A stretch of DNA of 64,000 nucleotides, taken from the NCBI RefSeq assembly GCF_008064665.1, contig NZ_VRZA01000006.1:204923-268922 (forward strand), in the 5' to 3' direction. The notes under the pieces are model-generated. The model was not told the origin of the DNA, searched no databases, and worked only from the letters and a program-made list of their open reading frames with translations. The DNA is from Parahaliea maris (lineage in GTDB: Bacteria; Pseudomonadota; Gammaproteobacteria; Pseudomonadales; Halieaceae). Shown here piece by piece: positions 9,555-18,031 of this stretch (position 1 is the first letter of the stretch; each line of letters begins with the position of its first letter). Made by a program: the position numbers and the translations under genes.

Positions 9555-10439
9555 TCAGCCCTCGTACTGCTCCCGGCTGTCGAACTGGGGTGGCTCCGGC
9601 GGGTCGAACAGGCCGAAGCTGAGCTTGTTGATCCAGGAGCGCTGTACGCCCTCCAGGGTGTAAGAGCTCTCGAACTCGCCGTTCCTGTTGAGGGAGGGGT
9701 GCTCCGGATAGTTCAGTGCCAGTACATTGATGGCGTCCTGGGCCAGGTCATTCATGCCCAGCAGGATGTAACCCTGGGCCATTACCGCCAGACCGTCGGC
9801 TACTGCCGGGGTGTGCTGGAAATGCTCCACCACGTAGCGGCCGCGGTTCGCCGCTGCCAGGTAGGCACCGCGGCGGAAATAGTAATTGGCGACGTTGATT
9901 TCGTGGCGGGCCAGCAGGTTGCGCAGATAGACCATACGCGCCCGGGCGTCGGCGGCATAGGGGCTGTCGGGGTAGCGAGATACCAATTGGGCGAATTCAG
10001 CGAAGGCCTCCTTGGCCTGGCTGGTGTCGCGCTTGGTCTCATCGGTGGGCACAAAGCGGGCAAACAGGTCCTGGCCACCGGTGTAGGCCGCCAGGCCCTT
10101 CATGTAGTAGGCGTAATCCACATTGGGGTGCTGGGGGTGGAGGCGAATGAAGCGATCCGCCGCTTCCACTGCCGCCTCGTGCTCGTAGGCACCGTAGTGG
10201 GCGTAGATGATTTCCAGTTGTGACTGTTCGGCGTACTTGCCGAAGGGGTAGCGAGACTCCAGCAATTGCAGGCTGCGTACCGCCAGGTCGTAGTTGCTGT
10301 TGTTGAGGTAGCGCTGGGCTTCCTCGTACATCTGCTGCTCGCCGGCGTCGGCGGCAATATCCGGGCCATCGTTGCCGGAACAGGCCGCCAGGCCTCCGAC
10401 AATCGCCAGCAGGGCAATGATTTTCAGTGATTTCAACAA
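9555..10439 (-). CDS. bamD: Outer membrane assembly lipoprotein BamD
   Basis: A 294-residue lipoprotein of the BAM complex that inserts beta-barrel proteins into the outer membrane. With the TTG start used here, the signal peptide is 19 residues with lipobox LAAC, placing lipidated Cys at position 20. TPR-type helices follow ([57 protein letters not shown]). An in-frame GTG 57 bases upstream (first base 10496) is the alternative start and would add a long hydrophilic stretch before the signal peptide. Neither has a clear Shine-Dalgarno sequence. The frame stays open far beyond the start, antisense to rluD, which is a high-G+C artefact. It is divergent from rluD, as in Pseudomonas. Confidence 0.9.
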   Translation of the reverse strand: MLKSLKIIALLAIVGGLAACSGNDGPDIAADAGEQQMYEEAQRYLNNSNYDLAVRSLQLLESRYPFGKYAEQSQLEIIYAHYGAYEHEAAVEAADRFIRLHPQHPNVDYAYYMKGLAAYTGGQDLFARFVPTDETKRDTSQAKEAFAEFAQLVSRYPDSPYAADARARMVYLRNLLARHEINVANYYFRRGAYLAAANRGRYVVEHFQHTPAVADGLAVMAQGYILLGMNDLAQDAINVLALNYPEHPSLNRNGEFESSYTLEGVQRSWINKLSFGLFDPPEPPQFDSREQYEG

Positions 10440-10574
10440 GTTGGTGACCGCTCGCGTGTTAGACTGTGACGGAACTGTGGTGGCGTATTTAACCACAGTG
10501 GCGCGAGGGCTTAAACAGGCACCGGCAGCCCGTACCCGGCTGCGTGAACCCCTATACAGGAGCAAAGGGAGCAT

Positions 10575-11558
10575 ATGGCGGACACTATCCGCGAACAGGC
10601 CGATATTCCGGCCGAACTCGATGGCGAAAGGCTCGATGCAGCCGCAGCGCGCCTGTTCCCGGATTACTCCCGTTCCCGGCTCCAGAGCTGGATCAAACGG
10701 GGTGATTTGCGACTGGACGGCGCCACTTGTCGCCCCCGCGACAAGGTGCGGGCCGGGGGGAAACTGTCCCTCGAGGCGGAACTGGAGGACGAGGTCAGCT
10801 GGAAGCCCCAGGACATCGAGCTCGACATCATCTACGAGGATGACAGCATCCTCGTGTTGAACAAGCCCGCCGGCCTGGTGGTGCATCCCGCGGCAGGTCA
10901 TGCCGACGGGACCCTGGTCAATGCGCTGCTGAACCATGCGCCGGCCATGGCGCAGCTCCCCCGCGGCGGTATCGTCCACCGCCTGGACATGGAAACCTCC
11001 GGCATCATGGTGGCCGCCAAGACCCTGCAGGCCCACCACGACCTGGTGGACCAGCTGCAGGAGCGCACCGTCAAGCGGCAGTACTGCGCCGTGTGCATCG
11101 GCGCGATGACCGGCGGCGGCACCATCGATGCTCCCATGGGGCGCCACCCCCGCTCCCGCAAAAAAATGGCCGTGGTGGCTTTTGGCGGCAAACCCGCCAT
11201 CACCCACTACCGGGTTACCCAGCGTTTTGGCCACCACACCCGCATTGCCGTCAGCCTCGAGACCGGCCGCACCCACCAGATTCGTGTGCACATGGCTCAC
11301 CGCAAGTACCCGCTGATTGGCGACCCTGTCTACGGCGGCCGCCCGCGGATTCCCAAGGGCGCATCCGAGCGCCTGATTACCGCCCTGCGCGGCTTCCCCC
11401 GCCAGGCCCTGCATGCCGAGGCGCTCGGCCTGGAGCACCCGGAAACGGGTGAACCCATGCATTTCGAGTGCCCCTTACCAGACGATATCAACGAACTGCT
11501 GACTATCCTGGCCGAAGAAGACCCCGTTGGCACCGCCCGTGACGCTCCGGGTTATTGA
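10575..11558 (+). CDS. rluD: 23S rRNA pseudouridine synthase RluD
   Basis: A 327-residue RluA-family enzyme. An S4 RNA-binding domain (about 15-75, ending [12 protein letters not shown]) precedes the catalytic domain with motif [13 protein letters not shown]. The catalytic Asp is residue 138, close to the known Asp139 of the E. coli protein. The substrate motif [10 protein letters not shown] is present. It isomerises uridines in helix 69 of 23S rRNA (positions 1911, 1915 and 1917 in E. coli). An AGGAG-AAAGGGAG stretch lies just before the ATG. The 3' end overlaps pgeF by about 20 bases, which implies translational coupling. Confidence 0.94.
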   Translation: MADTIREQADIPAELDGERLDAAAARLFPDYSRSRLQSWIKRGDLRLDGATCRPRDKVRAGGKLSLEAELEDEVSWKPQDIELDIIYEDDSILVLNKPAGLVVHPAAGHADGTLVNALLNHAPAMAQLPRGGIVHRLDMETSGIMVAAKTLQAHHDLVDQLQERTVKRQYCAVCIGAMTGGGTIDAPMGRHPRSRKKMAVVAFGGKPAITHYRVTQRFGHHTRIAVSLETGRTHQIRVHMAHRKYPLIGDPVYGGRPRIPKGASERLITALRGFPRQALHAEALGLEHPETGEPMHFECPLPDDINELLTILAEEDPVGTARDAPGY

Positions 11559-12291
11559 GGCCGGCTGGCCCGCTCCGGCCAATGTCGTGGCTTTCACCAC
11601 AACCCGTCGGGGCGGTCATTCCAGGGGTCCTTATGCCAGCTTCAATCTCGGGCATCACGTCGGCGATCAGCCTGACGCCGTGTCGGCAAACCGCCTTCAA
11701 CTGCAGCAACAGCTGCCTGCAGGATGTGAGGTCCAGTGGCTGAACCAGGTTCACGGTACCGAAGTTACCGCCGCCACTGGCCACGGCTTGCCCGAAGCCG
11801 ACGCCAGCGTTGCCGCCGAGCCGGGGGTTGCCAGTGCGGTACTGACCGCGGACTGTCTTCCCGTCCTCTTCTGCGATCGCTCAGGTACCTGCGTCGCCGC
11901 CGCCCATGCCGGCTGGCGGGGCCTGCAGGCAGGCGTCCTGGAGGCCACCGTGGCAGCCCTGCCCGCAGCGGCGGATGACTTGCTTGCCTGGATGGGGCCC
12001 GCCATCGGGCCGTCCGCTTTTGAGGTGGGGCCGGAGGTGCGCGAAGCCTTTCTGGCGGTACTGGCCGACCGCAGTTCCCCCGCAGCCCTTACTACGTGCT
12101 TCCGACCCTCATCGAAAGCGGGTCATTACCTCGCCGACCTCTACGCCCTGGCTCGTCTACACTTGAAATCCGTGGGTGTGAGCGCCATTTATGGGGGAGA
12201 GCATTGTACTTTTACCGAGGCTGAGGATTTCTTCTCCTATCGCCGGGATGGCGAGACGGGGAGGATGGCATCGGTGATTGCGCTCTTGTAA
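11539..12291 (+). CDS. pgeF: PgeF/YfiH family protein (laccase-domain purine nucleoside phosphorylase/peptidoglycan editing factor)
   Basis: A 250-residue protein from the GTG at 11539; a TTG at 11527 would add four residues. Family motifs are NQVHGTEV (about residue 71), TADCLPVLFCD, AAHAGWRGLQAGVLEATV and the C-terminal GEHCTFTEAEDFFSYRRDG. The conserved His and Cys metal ligands (HG, ADC, HAGW) are all present. In E. coli YfiH removes misincorporated residues from peptidoglycan precursors, and homologues also show purine nucleoside phosphorylase activity, so the precise activity here is uncertain. It overlaps the end of rluD and lies before clpB, the same order as in Pseudomonas. Confidence 0.9.
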   Translation: MTLRVIEAGWPAPANVVAFTTTRRGGHSRGPYASFNLGHHVGDQPDAVSANRLQLQQQLPAGCEVQWLNQVHGTEVTAATGHGLPEADASVAAEPGVASAVLTADCLPVLFCDRSGTCVAAAHAGWRGLQAGVLEATVAALPAAADDLLAWMGPAIGPSAFEVGPEVREAFLAVLADRSSPAALTTCFRPSSKAGHYLADLYALARLHLKSVGVSAIYGGEHCTFTEAEDFFSYRRDGETGRMASVIALL

Positions 12292-12365
12292 GTTCTATCG
12301 GAGCCGCAATCTTTGTTATTGAAGTACTTTGCGTAGTGCTTTGGCTAGGGTTGAAAGCGTACTGT

Positions 12366-12457
12366 CCATAAGGGCGTGTAGCGACCCTATGAGGCATGGA
12401 TGCCGATTAGGAGCGTACAGGGATGTACTTGCAGCGAGTCGCGGAATGCCCTTATGG
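12366..12457. repeat. Palindromic intergenic element between pgeF and clpB
   Basis: The 324-base gap 12292-12615 contains an imperfect palindrome. Outer arms CCATAAGGGC (12366-12375) and GCCCTTATGG (12448-12457) are exact inverted repeats. Nested inside are GCGAC (12381-12385) and GTCGC (12438-12442). The centre holds a small GTAC-N6-GTAC palindrome (12415-12428). The wording of the centre (GTACAGGGATGTACTTGCAGCG) resembles short intergenic repeats I recall from marine gammaproteobacteria; this cannot be confirmed here. Only one copy was noticed in the window. It could act as a transcription terminator for pgeF or as a REP-like repeat. The rest of the gap to 12520 shows nothing recognised. 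Confidence 0.5.
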
Positions 12458-12524
12458 GCAGTTCGCTGCCGCAGACTGTGAATTGTGCTCTTCGCTTTAC
12501 TGTGTACCGACAATAATAACCACA

Positions 12525-12552
12525 CTTGAATTAAGGTTATTCGCCCCCATAT
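12525..12552 (+). promoter_or_regulatory. Sigma-32 heat-shock promoter of clpB
   Basis: The -35 element CTTGAAT (12525-12531), a 13-base spacer and the -10 element CCCCATAT (12545-12552) match the RpoH consensus CTTGAAA-N11-16-CCCCATnT almost perfectly. It lies 63 bases upstream of the clpB start, pointing at clpB, which is a classic heat-shock gene. Confidence 0.88.
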
Positions 12553-12615
12553 CTCACCCAACGTTTTAGCAACCAGCCGCACCCGTATTGCGGCGGTTCC
12601 AAGGAGAACACCGGA

Positions 12616-15207
12616 ATGAGAATGGACAAACTGACCAACCAGCTGCAAAGCGCCCTGGCCGACGCCCAGTCCCTCGCGCTGGGTAAAGACCACAACTTTA
12701 TCGAACCCATCCACCTGCTGGCGGCCCTGCTGCAGCAGCAAGGCGGCTCCGCTCGCCCCCTGCTGCAAAAAGCCGGCGCCAACCTGCCCGGCCTGGCGAA
12801 CAAAGTGAGCACCGCCCTGGACACCCTGCCGACCGTCAGCGGCAGCGGCGGCGACGTCCATGTCTCCAACGACCTGGGCAAAGTGCTCAATATGGCCGAC
12901 AAACAGGCCCAGAAAAACGGCGACGCCTACATCTCCAGCGAACTGGTGCTGCTGGCCCTGTTGGACAGCAAAAACTCCGCCGCCGACGCCCTCAAATCCA
13001 GCGGCGTGACCGAACCTACCCTGAAATCTGCCATTGATGAAGTACGCGGCGGCGAGTCCGTAAACAGCCCTGAAGCAGAAGAATCCCGCCAGGCGCTGGA
13101 CAAGTACACCATCGACCTCACCGAGCGTGCCGAACAGGGCAAGCTGGACCCGGTCATTGGCCGTGACGACGAGATTCGCAGAGCCATCCAGGTGTTGCAG
13201 CGTCGCACCAAGAACAACCCGGTCCTGATCGGTGAGCCCGGCGTGGGCAAGACCGCCATCATCGAGGGCCTGGCCCAGCGCGTGGTTAACGGCGAAGTAC
13301 CCGAGAGTCTGAAGGACAAGCGCATCCTGTCCCTGGACCTGGGCGCCCTGCTGGCCGGCGCCAAATTCCGCGGTGATTTCGAGGAGCGCCTGAAGGCGGT
13401 GCTCAACGAACTTTCCAAGCAGGAAGGTCGTATCATCCTGTTCATCGACGAACTGCACACCATGGTCGGCGCCGGCAAGGCCGAGGGCTCCATGGATGCG
13501 GGCAATATGCTCAAGCCGGCTCTCGCCCGCGGTGAGTTGCACTGTGTCGGCGCCACCACTCTGGACGAGTACCGCCAGTACATCGAGAAAGACGCCGCCC
13601 TGGAGCGCCGCTTCCAGAAGGTGCTGGTCGACGAGCCCAACGAAGAGGACACCATCGCCATCCTGCGTGGCCTGAAAGAGCGCTACGAGGTGCACCACGG
13701 TGTCGATATTACAGACGGTGCGATCATCGCTGCGGCCAAGCTGTCCCAGCGCTATATCACCGACCGCCAGCTGCCCGACAAGGCCATTGACCTGGTGGAC
13801 GAGGCCGCCAGCCGCATCCGTATGGAAATCGATTCCAAGCCTGAGTCCATGGACAAGCTCGAACGTCGCCTGATCCAGCTCAAAATCGAGCGCGAGGCGG
13901 TGAAAAAGGACAAGGATCCGGCCTCCCAGAAGCAGCTCGACCAGCTCAATGGCGAGATCGAGAAAGTGGAGCGCGAGTACTCGGACCTGGAGGAAATCTG
14001 GAAGGCGGAAAAAGCCTCCCTGCAGGGTGCAGCGCATATCAAGAGCGAACTGGAGCAGGTCAAGCTGGACATGGAGACCGCGCGCCGTGCGGGTGACCTG
14101 ACCCGCATGTCCGAACTGCAGTACGGCCGCATTCCCGAGCTGGAGAAACAACTCGCCGCCGCCCAGGAAGCTGAAGGCGCAGGCAGCGAACACACCCTGC
14201 TGCGCAACAAGGTCACCGACGAAGAGGTGGCGGAGGTCGTGTCCCGCTGGACCGGTATCCCCGTCGCCAAAATGCTGGAGGGTGACCGCGAAAAACTGCT
14301 GCGGATGGAAGATGCCCTGCACCACAGGGTGGTGGGTCAGGATGAGGCCGTCGTGGCCGTATCCAACGCCGTGCGCCGCTCGCGGGCGGGGCTTTCGGAC
14401 CCCAACCGTCCCAACGGCTCCTTCCTGTTCCTCGGCCCGACCGGTGTAGGCAAGACCGAACTGTGCAAGGCCCTGGCCGAGTTCCTGTTTGATTCCGAGC
14501 AGGCCATGGTGCGGGTGGACATGTCCGAGTTTATGGAGAAGCACTCCGTAGCGCGCCTGATCGGTGCGCCCCCCGGCTACGTGGGATACGAGGAAGGCGG
14601 CTACCTGACCGAAGCCGTCCGCCGCCGGCCCTATTCACTGTTGTTGCTGGATGAAGTGGAGAAAGCCCACCCGGACGTGTTCAACATCCTGCTGCAGGTG
14701 CTGGAAGACGGCCGCCTGACCGACGGCCAGGGCCGCACAGTGGATTTCCGCAACACGGTGGTGGTGATGACCTCCAACCTCGGCTCCGACCTGATCCAGG
14801 AAATGGCTGGTGAGGAGAACTACGACCGTATGAAAGCCGCGGTCATGGGCGTGGTCGGCCAGCACTTTCGGCCAGAGTTCATCAACCGGATCGACGAGAC
14901 GGTGGTGTTCCACCCCCTCGCCCAGAGCCAGATCCGCGGCATCGCCGAGATCCAGCTCGAAGGACTGCGCAAGCGCCTGAAAGAGCGGGAGCTGGGGCTG
15001 GAAATCTCAGAGGCCTTCATGGACCACCTCTGCGAGGCCGGCTTTGACCCGGTTTACGGTGCCCGGCCGCTGAAGCGGGCAATCCAGCAGGAGCTGGAGA
15101 ATCCGTTGGCGCAGCGGATTCTGGCGGGGGAGTTTGAGCCGGGCGCGGCAGTCCTGGTAAATCTGGATGCCGATGGCAGGGTCGACTTTTCCTCAATCAC
15201 TGGCTGA
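12616..15207 (+). CDS. clpB: ATP-dependent disaggregase ClpB
   Basis: An 863-residue Hsp100 chaperone that, with DnaK, extracts and unfolds aggregated proteins. The order is N-domain ([20 protein letters not shown] opening, matching E. coli), AAA-1 with Walker A GEPGVGKT near 207, a long coiled-coil middle domain (about 400-530), and AAA-2 with Walker A GPTGVGKT near 607. Sensor and arginine regions such as [13 protein letters not shown] and [10 protein letters not shown] are present. The ATG at 12616 is chosen because the N-terminus aligns and AAGGAG lies 10 bases upstream. A near-canonical sigma-32 promoter precedes it and a strong terminator follows, so it is probably monocistronic and heat-inducible. 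Confidence 0.97.
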   Translation: MRMDKLTNQLQSALADAQSLALGKDHNFIEPIHLLAALLQQQGGSARPLLQKAGANLPGLANKVSTALDTLPTVSGSGGDVHVSNDLGKVLNMADKQAQKNGDAYISSELVLLALLDSKNSAADALKSSGVTEPTLKSAIDEVRGGESVNSPEAEESRQALDKYTIDLTERAEQGKLDPVIGRDDEIRRAIQVLQRRTKNNPVLIGEPGVGKTAIIEGLAQRVVNGEVPESLKDKRILSLDLGALLAGAKFRGDFEERLKAVLNELSKQEGRIILFIDELHTMVGAGKAEGSMDAGNMLKPALARGELHCVGATTLDEYRQYIEKDAALERRFQKVLVDEPNEEDTIAILRGLKERYEVHHGVDITDGAIIAAAKLSQRYITDRQLPDKAIDLVDEAASRIRMEIDSKPESMDKLERRLIQLKIEREAVKKDKDPASQKQLDQLNGEIEKVEREYSDLEEIWKAEKASLQGAAHIKSELEQVKLDMETARRAGDLTRMSELQYGRIPELEKQLAAAQEAEGAGSEHTLLRNKVTDEEVAEVVSRWTGIPVAKMLEGDREKLLRMEDALHHRVVGQDEAVVAVSNAVRRSRAGLSDPNRPNGSFLFLGPTGVGKTELCKALAEFLFDSEQAMVRVDMSEFMEKHSVARLIGAPPGYVGYEEGGYLTEAVRRRPYSLLLLDEVEKAHPDVFNILLQVLEDGRLTDGQGRTVDFRNTVVVMTSNLGSDLIQEMAGEENYDRMKAAVMGVVGQHFRPEFINRIDETVVFHPLAQSQIRGIAEIQLEGLRKRLKERELGLEISEAFMDHLCEAGFDPVYGARPLKRAIQQELENPLAQRILAGEFEPGAAVLVNLDADGRVDFSSITG

Positions 15208-15224
15208 GTTAGTTTCAGCTCGAG

Positions 15225-15261
15225 CCCCCGGTTGTGAACAAATTCACAGTCTGGGGGTTTT
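15225..15261 (+). terminator. Rho-independent terminator of clpB
   Basis: The stem pairs CCCCCGG (15225-15231) with CTGGGGG (15251-15257), one of the pairs being G-T. After a small internal mismatch, TGTGAA (15233-15238) pairs with TTCACA (15243-15248) around a four-base loop. TTTT follows at 15258-15261. It starts 17 bases after the clpB stop and separates clpB from the second pilin operon. Confidence 0.85.
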
Positions 15262-15367
15262 CTGTGCCATTTATCTCCTGATCGCTGCCGCCTGTCAGTT
15301 ACCACTCGTATTTGCGCGGGGCCTGTTTACAGTAATTCACTGGGGAATTTGGTAACAGGATTGTTAT

Positions 15368-15919
15368 ATGCGGCGCAGAGAACAAAAGAGAGCGCTATCA
15401 CTCCGCGAGGCGGGATTTACGCTGACGGAGCTCATGATTGTGCTCGTCATCTTTGCCATTCTCGTTGCGATAGCCGGTCCGTCCTTTTATAACACCATCA
15501 AGGAAAATGAATCCCGCACGCAGATCAACAGATTGATGAGCGCCCTCAATCTGGCGCGCAGCAATTCAGTGAAAACCAGTTTGCCGGCGGTGGTCTGTGC
15601 CAGTAGCGATGGTGCAACTTGCACCGGTGTCACCGATCTTGCCAGTGGCTGGCTCGTATTCGAGGACCGGAATTCAAATGGTGCACTGAATACTGACGAG
15701 CTGTTGCGAGTATTTGAGGGCTTGCCGGCGGGATACGTAGTCAAAAATAACTTCGCCAATGTGACATATTATCCCGATGGTTCCGCAAGTGCTGCGAGCG
15801 CCCAGACGGTACTGCTTTGCCCACCTGACCTTGATGATGCCAAGGCTTGGCGAGTCGTACTCTTTTCATCGGGACGGCCATCGATGTCTCGGCCAGCCAG
15901 TGGGGACTGCAGTGCATGA
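15368..15919 (+). CDS. fimT: FimT/FimU-type minor pilin, second cluster
   Basis: A 183-residue pseudopilin of the GspH/FimT family. The leader ends EAG^FTLTELMIVLVIF, with Glu at mature position 5. The body has the GspH pattern: NRLMSALNLARSNSVKT helix, GWLVFEDRNSNG, a YYPDGSAS strand and a final GDC. These proteins prime type IV pilus assembly with PilV, PilW, PilX and PilE. The ATG is preceded by AGGA at a 7-base spacing. It is the first gene of a six-gene operon and overlaps pilV by four bases (ATGA). FimT and FimU are not separable from sequence alone; position as first gene before pilV favours the FimU role. Confidence 0.85.
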   Translation: MRRREQKRALSLREAGFTLTELMIVLVIFAILVAIAGPSFYNTIKENESRTQINRLMSALNLARSNSVKTSLPAVVCASSDGATCTGVTDLASGWLVFEDRNSNGALNTDELLRVFEGLPAGYVVKNNFANVTYYPDGSASAASAQTVLLCPPDLDDAKAWRVVLFSSGRPSMSRPASGDCSA

Positions 15920-16494
15920 ATACTCCCATTAATCGCTCTTCGAAGAATTCAGCAGCCGGGTTTACCCTGGTTGAGCTCGCGGTTGCTGTGCTGATACTGG
16001 CCATCGGTGCGCTTGGGCTCGCGGGGCTGCAAATATCTGCCAAACGAGCGGGATTCGAAGCCGTTCAACGCACTCAGGCTGCGGCACTGGCCACGGATCT
16101 TTTTGAGCGAATGAGGGTAAACCCCTCTGACCTTACGCTGTACCAGACCGCCGGCGTGGGTGCGGCTACCGGTTCTTCACTTTCTACTCCGGCGAAAAAT
16201 TGTGTTTCTAGTACCTGTGTCGCCAGTGAATTGGCTACTCAGGACATGTGGCAATGGGAACAGGCAATTGATGGAGCCAACGCCACTCGTTCCGGCGTGA
16301 ATACCGGGGGACTGTTAAACGCCATCGGCTGCGTGACTGTCACAGGCCGTCGGGTGACGATCGAGATTGCGTGGCAGGGCGCTGAATTGCTTTCGGACCC
16401 TAATAGCGGGTCTGGATGTGGTACGGGCCTGTATGGTACCGACGATGCAGATCGGCAGATTCTACAAATGACCAGCATGATAGGAACGATCTGA
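15916..16494 (+). CDS. pilV: PilV minor pilin, second cluster
   Basis: A 192-residue pseudopilin with leader SAAG^FTLVELAVAVLILAIG, Glu at mature position 5, and the GALGLAGLQ motif typical of PilV, which follows the helix. The chosen ATG overlaps the fimT stop (ATGA). A longer frame upstream exists but lies inside fimT and would put about 37 residues before the cleavage site. The mid-region RTQAAALATDLFERMRVNP is typical of PilV (the family consensus has A-x-x-L-A-x-D-x-x-E-R-M-R-x-N). It ends with a stop overlapping the pilW start (TGATGA). Confidence 0.88.
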   Translation: MNTPINRSSKNSAAGFTLVELAVAVLILAIGALGLAGLQISAKRAGFEAVQRTQAAALATDLFERMRVNPSDLTLYQTAGVGAATGSSLSTPAKNCVSSTCVASELATQDMWQWEQAIDGANATRSGVNTGGLLNAIGCVTVTGRRVTIEIAWQGAELLSDPNSGSGCGTGLYGTDDADRQILQMTSMIGTI

Positions 16495-17480
16495 TGACCT
16501 TTGGTTTTGAAGTTGAATCCTGCATGTGCAGGCAACGTGGTCTTTCCATTATCGAATTGATGGTGGCGCTGGTGATTGGCGTCATTATTACCTTTGGTGC
16601 AACTACTCTTTTTTTGCAGAGTAAGCGCAGCTACCTGCAAGATGAAGAGGTCGCACGCGTTCAGGAGAATGGCCGTTATGTACTTCGGCTGTTGAATCGG
16701 GAGTTGAGCATGTCTGGTTTTTATGGGCGTGTGTTACGTGGTGACCTGGTGACTTCAGCGCCTTCGGGAACCGACTGTTTTAACTATCTTGTTGACACTG
16801 ACCTTCCTTTCGAACATCACAACAATGTCTCAGCAAATGGAGTGGGTGCTCCCAATGACCCGAATATGCCGGCCGGCTGCCTGGTAGCTGGAGAACACGA
16901 AGCTGGTACAGACATGCTTGTGGTTCGACGCTCTACTGATCGTCCAAACTATGAAAAAGGTACTACCCTGGAGGCGCTCGATCCGAATGCGGTTTATCTC
17001 AGAATCGTGGATGACAACGTAGCCATCACGCTGGAGCGAGGGGGCGGTGCGACAGGGTCCACGATCGATATATGGGAATACAGCCCCAATATCCTCTTTA
17101 TTCGTGACCATGCCATTACTTCAGGCGACGGAATTCCTGCGTTATGCCGGCGCAGGATATCTACGGGTGGTAATGATGTGTCAGCTGTGGAATGTCTGGC
17201 GGAAGGTGTTGAGAACTTGCAGGTGGAGTTTGGTGTCGATCTCGATGGCGACCTACAGGTGGACCAGTATCTTGATGCACCTACTTCTGTACAGATGGGT
17301 GCGGCGATGGCGGCCAAGGTGTACATACTGGTAAGAAGCGGCAATGAAATTCCGGGATATACAGATGACAAGGTCTATACGCTGGGCCAGACCGTGGTGC
17401 CGGCACACAACGATGGTTTCTACCGGAAGGTAATGCAAACCACAGTACTTCTCAGAAATTCAGAGGCATTCAAGTTTTAG
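16494..17480 (+). CDS. pilW: PilW minor pilin/assembly protein, second cluster
   Basis: A 328-residue PilW. The leader ends CRQRG^LSIIELMVALVIG with Glu at mature position 5, followed by QENGRYVLRLLNRELSMSGFYG, the conserved helix of the family. The C-terminal half carries ECLAEGVENLQVEFGVDLDGD and a final QTTVLLRN, which match the partial PilW at the left edge. The start chosen overlaps the pilV stop. An internal ATG ten codons later (MCRQRG) would give a shorter leader and is also plausible. This region and the next two genes are visibly more A+T-rich than the flanking housekeeping genes. Confidence 0.9.
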   Translation: MTFGFEVESCMCRQRGLSIIELMVALVIGVIITFGATTLFLQSKRSYLQDEEVARVQENGRYVLRLLNRELSMSGFYGRVLRGDLVTSAPSGTDCFNYLVDTDLPFEHHNNVSANGVGAPNDPNMPAGCLVAGEHEAGTDMLVVRRSTDRPNYEKGTTLEALDPNAVYLRIVDDNVAITLERGGGATGSTIDIWEYSPNILFIRDHAITSGDGIPALCRRRISTGGNDVSAVECLAEGVENLQVEFGVDLDGDLQVDQYLDAPTSVQMGAAMAAKVYILVRSGNEIPGYTDDKVYTLGQTVVPAHNDGFYRKVMQTTVLLRNSEAFKF

Positions 17481-17482
17481 CG

Positions 17483-18010
17483 ATGAACAGTTCCATTAAC
17501 GAAAGAAAGATGACAGTGCATTCACAGCGTGGCGCGGTGTTACTGATTTCTATGCTGATCCTTCTGCTGCTGGCCATCATAGCCACCACTGTCTCCGAAA
17601 CCAATTTGATGCAATTGCAGATGGCGGGTAATGACGAAGCGAAGTCTGAAGCGACACAGCAGTCACTCGCGATTGTCGAGTCGATCTTGTCCGACCAGAG
17701 TAATATTCCGGTGGTCGGGGATATCGGTTTCAAGATATGTGCTTCAGGTGGGTCGGGGTGCGACTTGCACGTGATGGACGTTGATTCGGCACTGATACCG
17801 GCTACGGGTACCACGGACTATTACGCGGTGCGCGTGGGGCCGCTTGAAACTACCATTCCAGCAATGGATGAATCTATGGCCAGCAGTGGTGCCTCCTATA
17901 AGGCTGCGAAATTTGATATCTACGCATCCTATGATGGCACAGCGAACAAACAGGGATACACGAAAGTCGTGCAAGGTGTGCTGGTCAAACTAGCTGCGTC
18001 GGCGCAGTAG
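17483..18010 (+). CDS. pilX: PilX minor pilin, second cluster
   Basis: A 175-residue PilX_N-type protein. A short leader ending HSQRG is followed by AVLLISMLILLLLAIIATT and then SETNLMQLQMAGN, the standard PilX N-terminal pattern (hydrophobic helix, then N-x-x-x-x-Q-M-A-x-N). There is no Glu at position 5, as in the other PilX here. PilX completes the minor-pilin tip complex with PilV, PilW, PilE and PilY1. It starts two bases after the pilW stop and is followed 21 bases later by pilY1, behind an AGGAGAG site. Confidence 0.86.
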   Translation: MNSSINERKMTVHSQRGAVLLISMLILLLLAIIATTVSETNLMQLQMAGNDEAKSEATQQSLAIVESILSDQSNIPVVGDIGFKICASGGSGCDLHVMDVDSALIPATGTTDYYAVRVGPLETTIPAMDESMASSGASYKAAKFDIYASYDGTANKQGYTKVVQGVLVKLAASAQ

Positions 18011-18031
18011 GTCGAGGCCCAGGAGAGAATC

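Noticed and set aside
10440..11462. N-terminal extension of the bamD frame to 635 codons
   Set aside because: The extension is antisense to rluD. A lipoprotein signal peptide inside the frame marks the real BamD start.
12316..14544. 742-codon open frame on the minus strand opposite clpB
   Set aside because: It is antisense to the full, unambiguous ClpB gene. Its composition (Gln, His, Val, Leu and Gly rich, low Lys) is typical of a high-G+C shadow frame.
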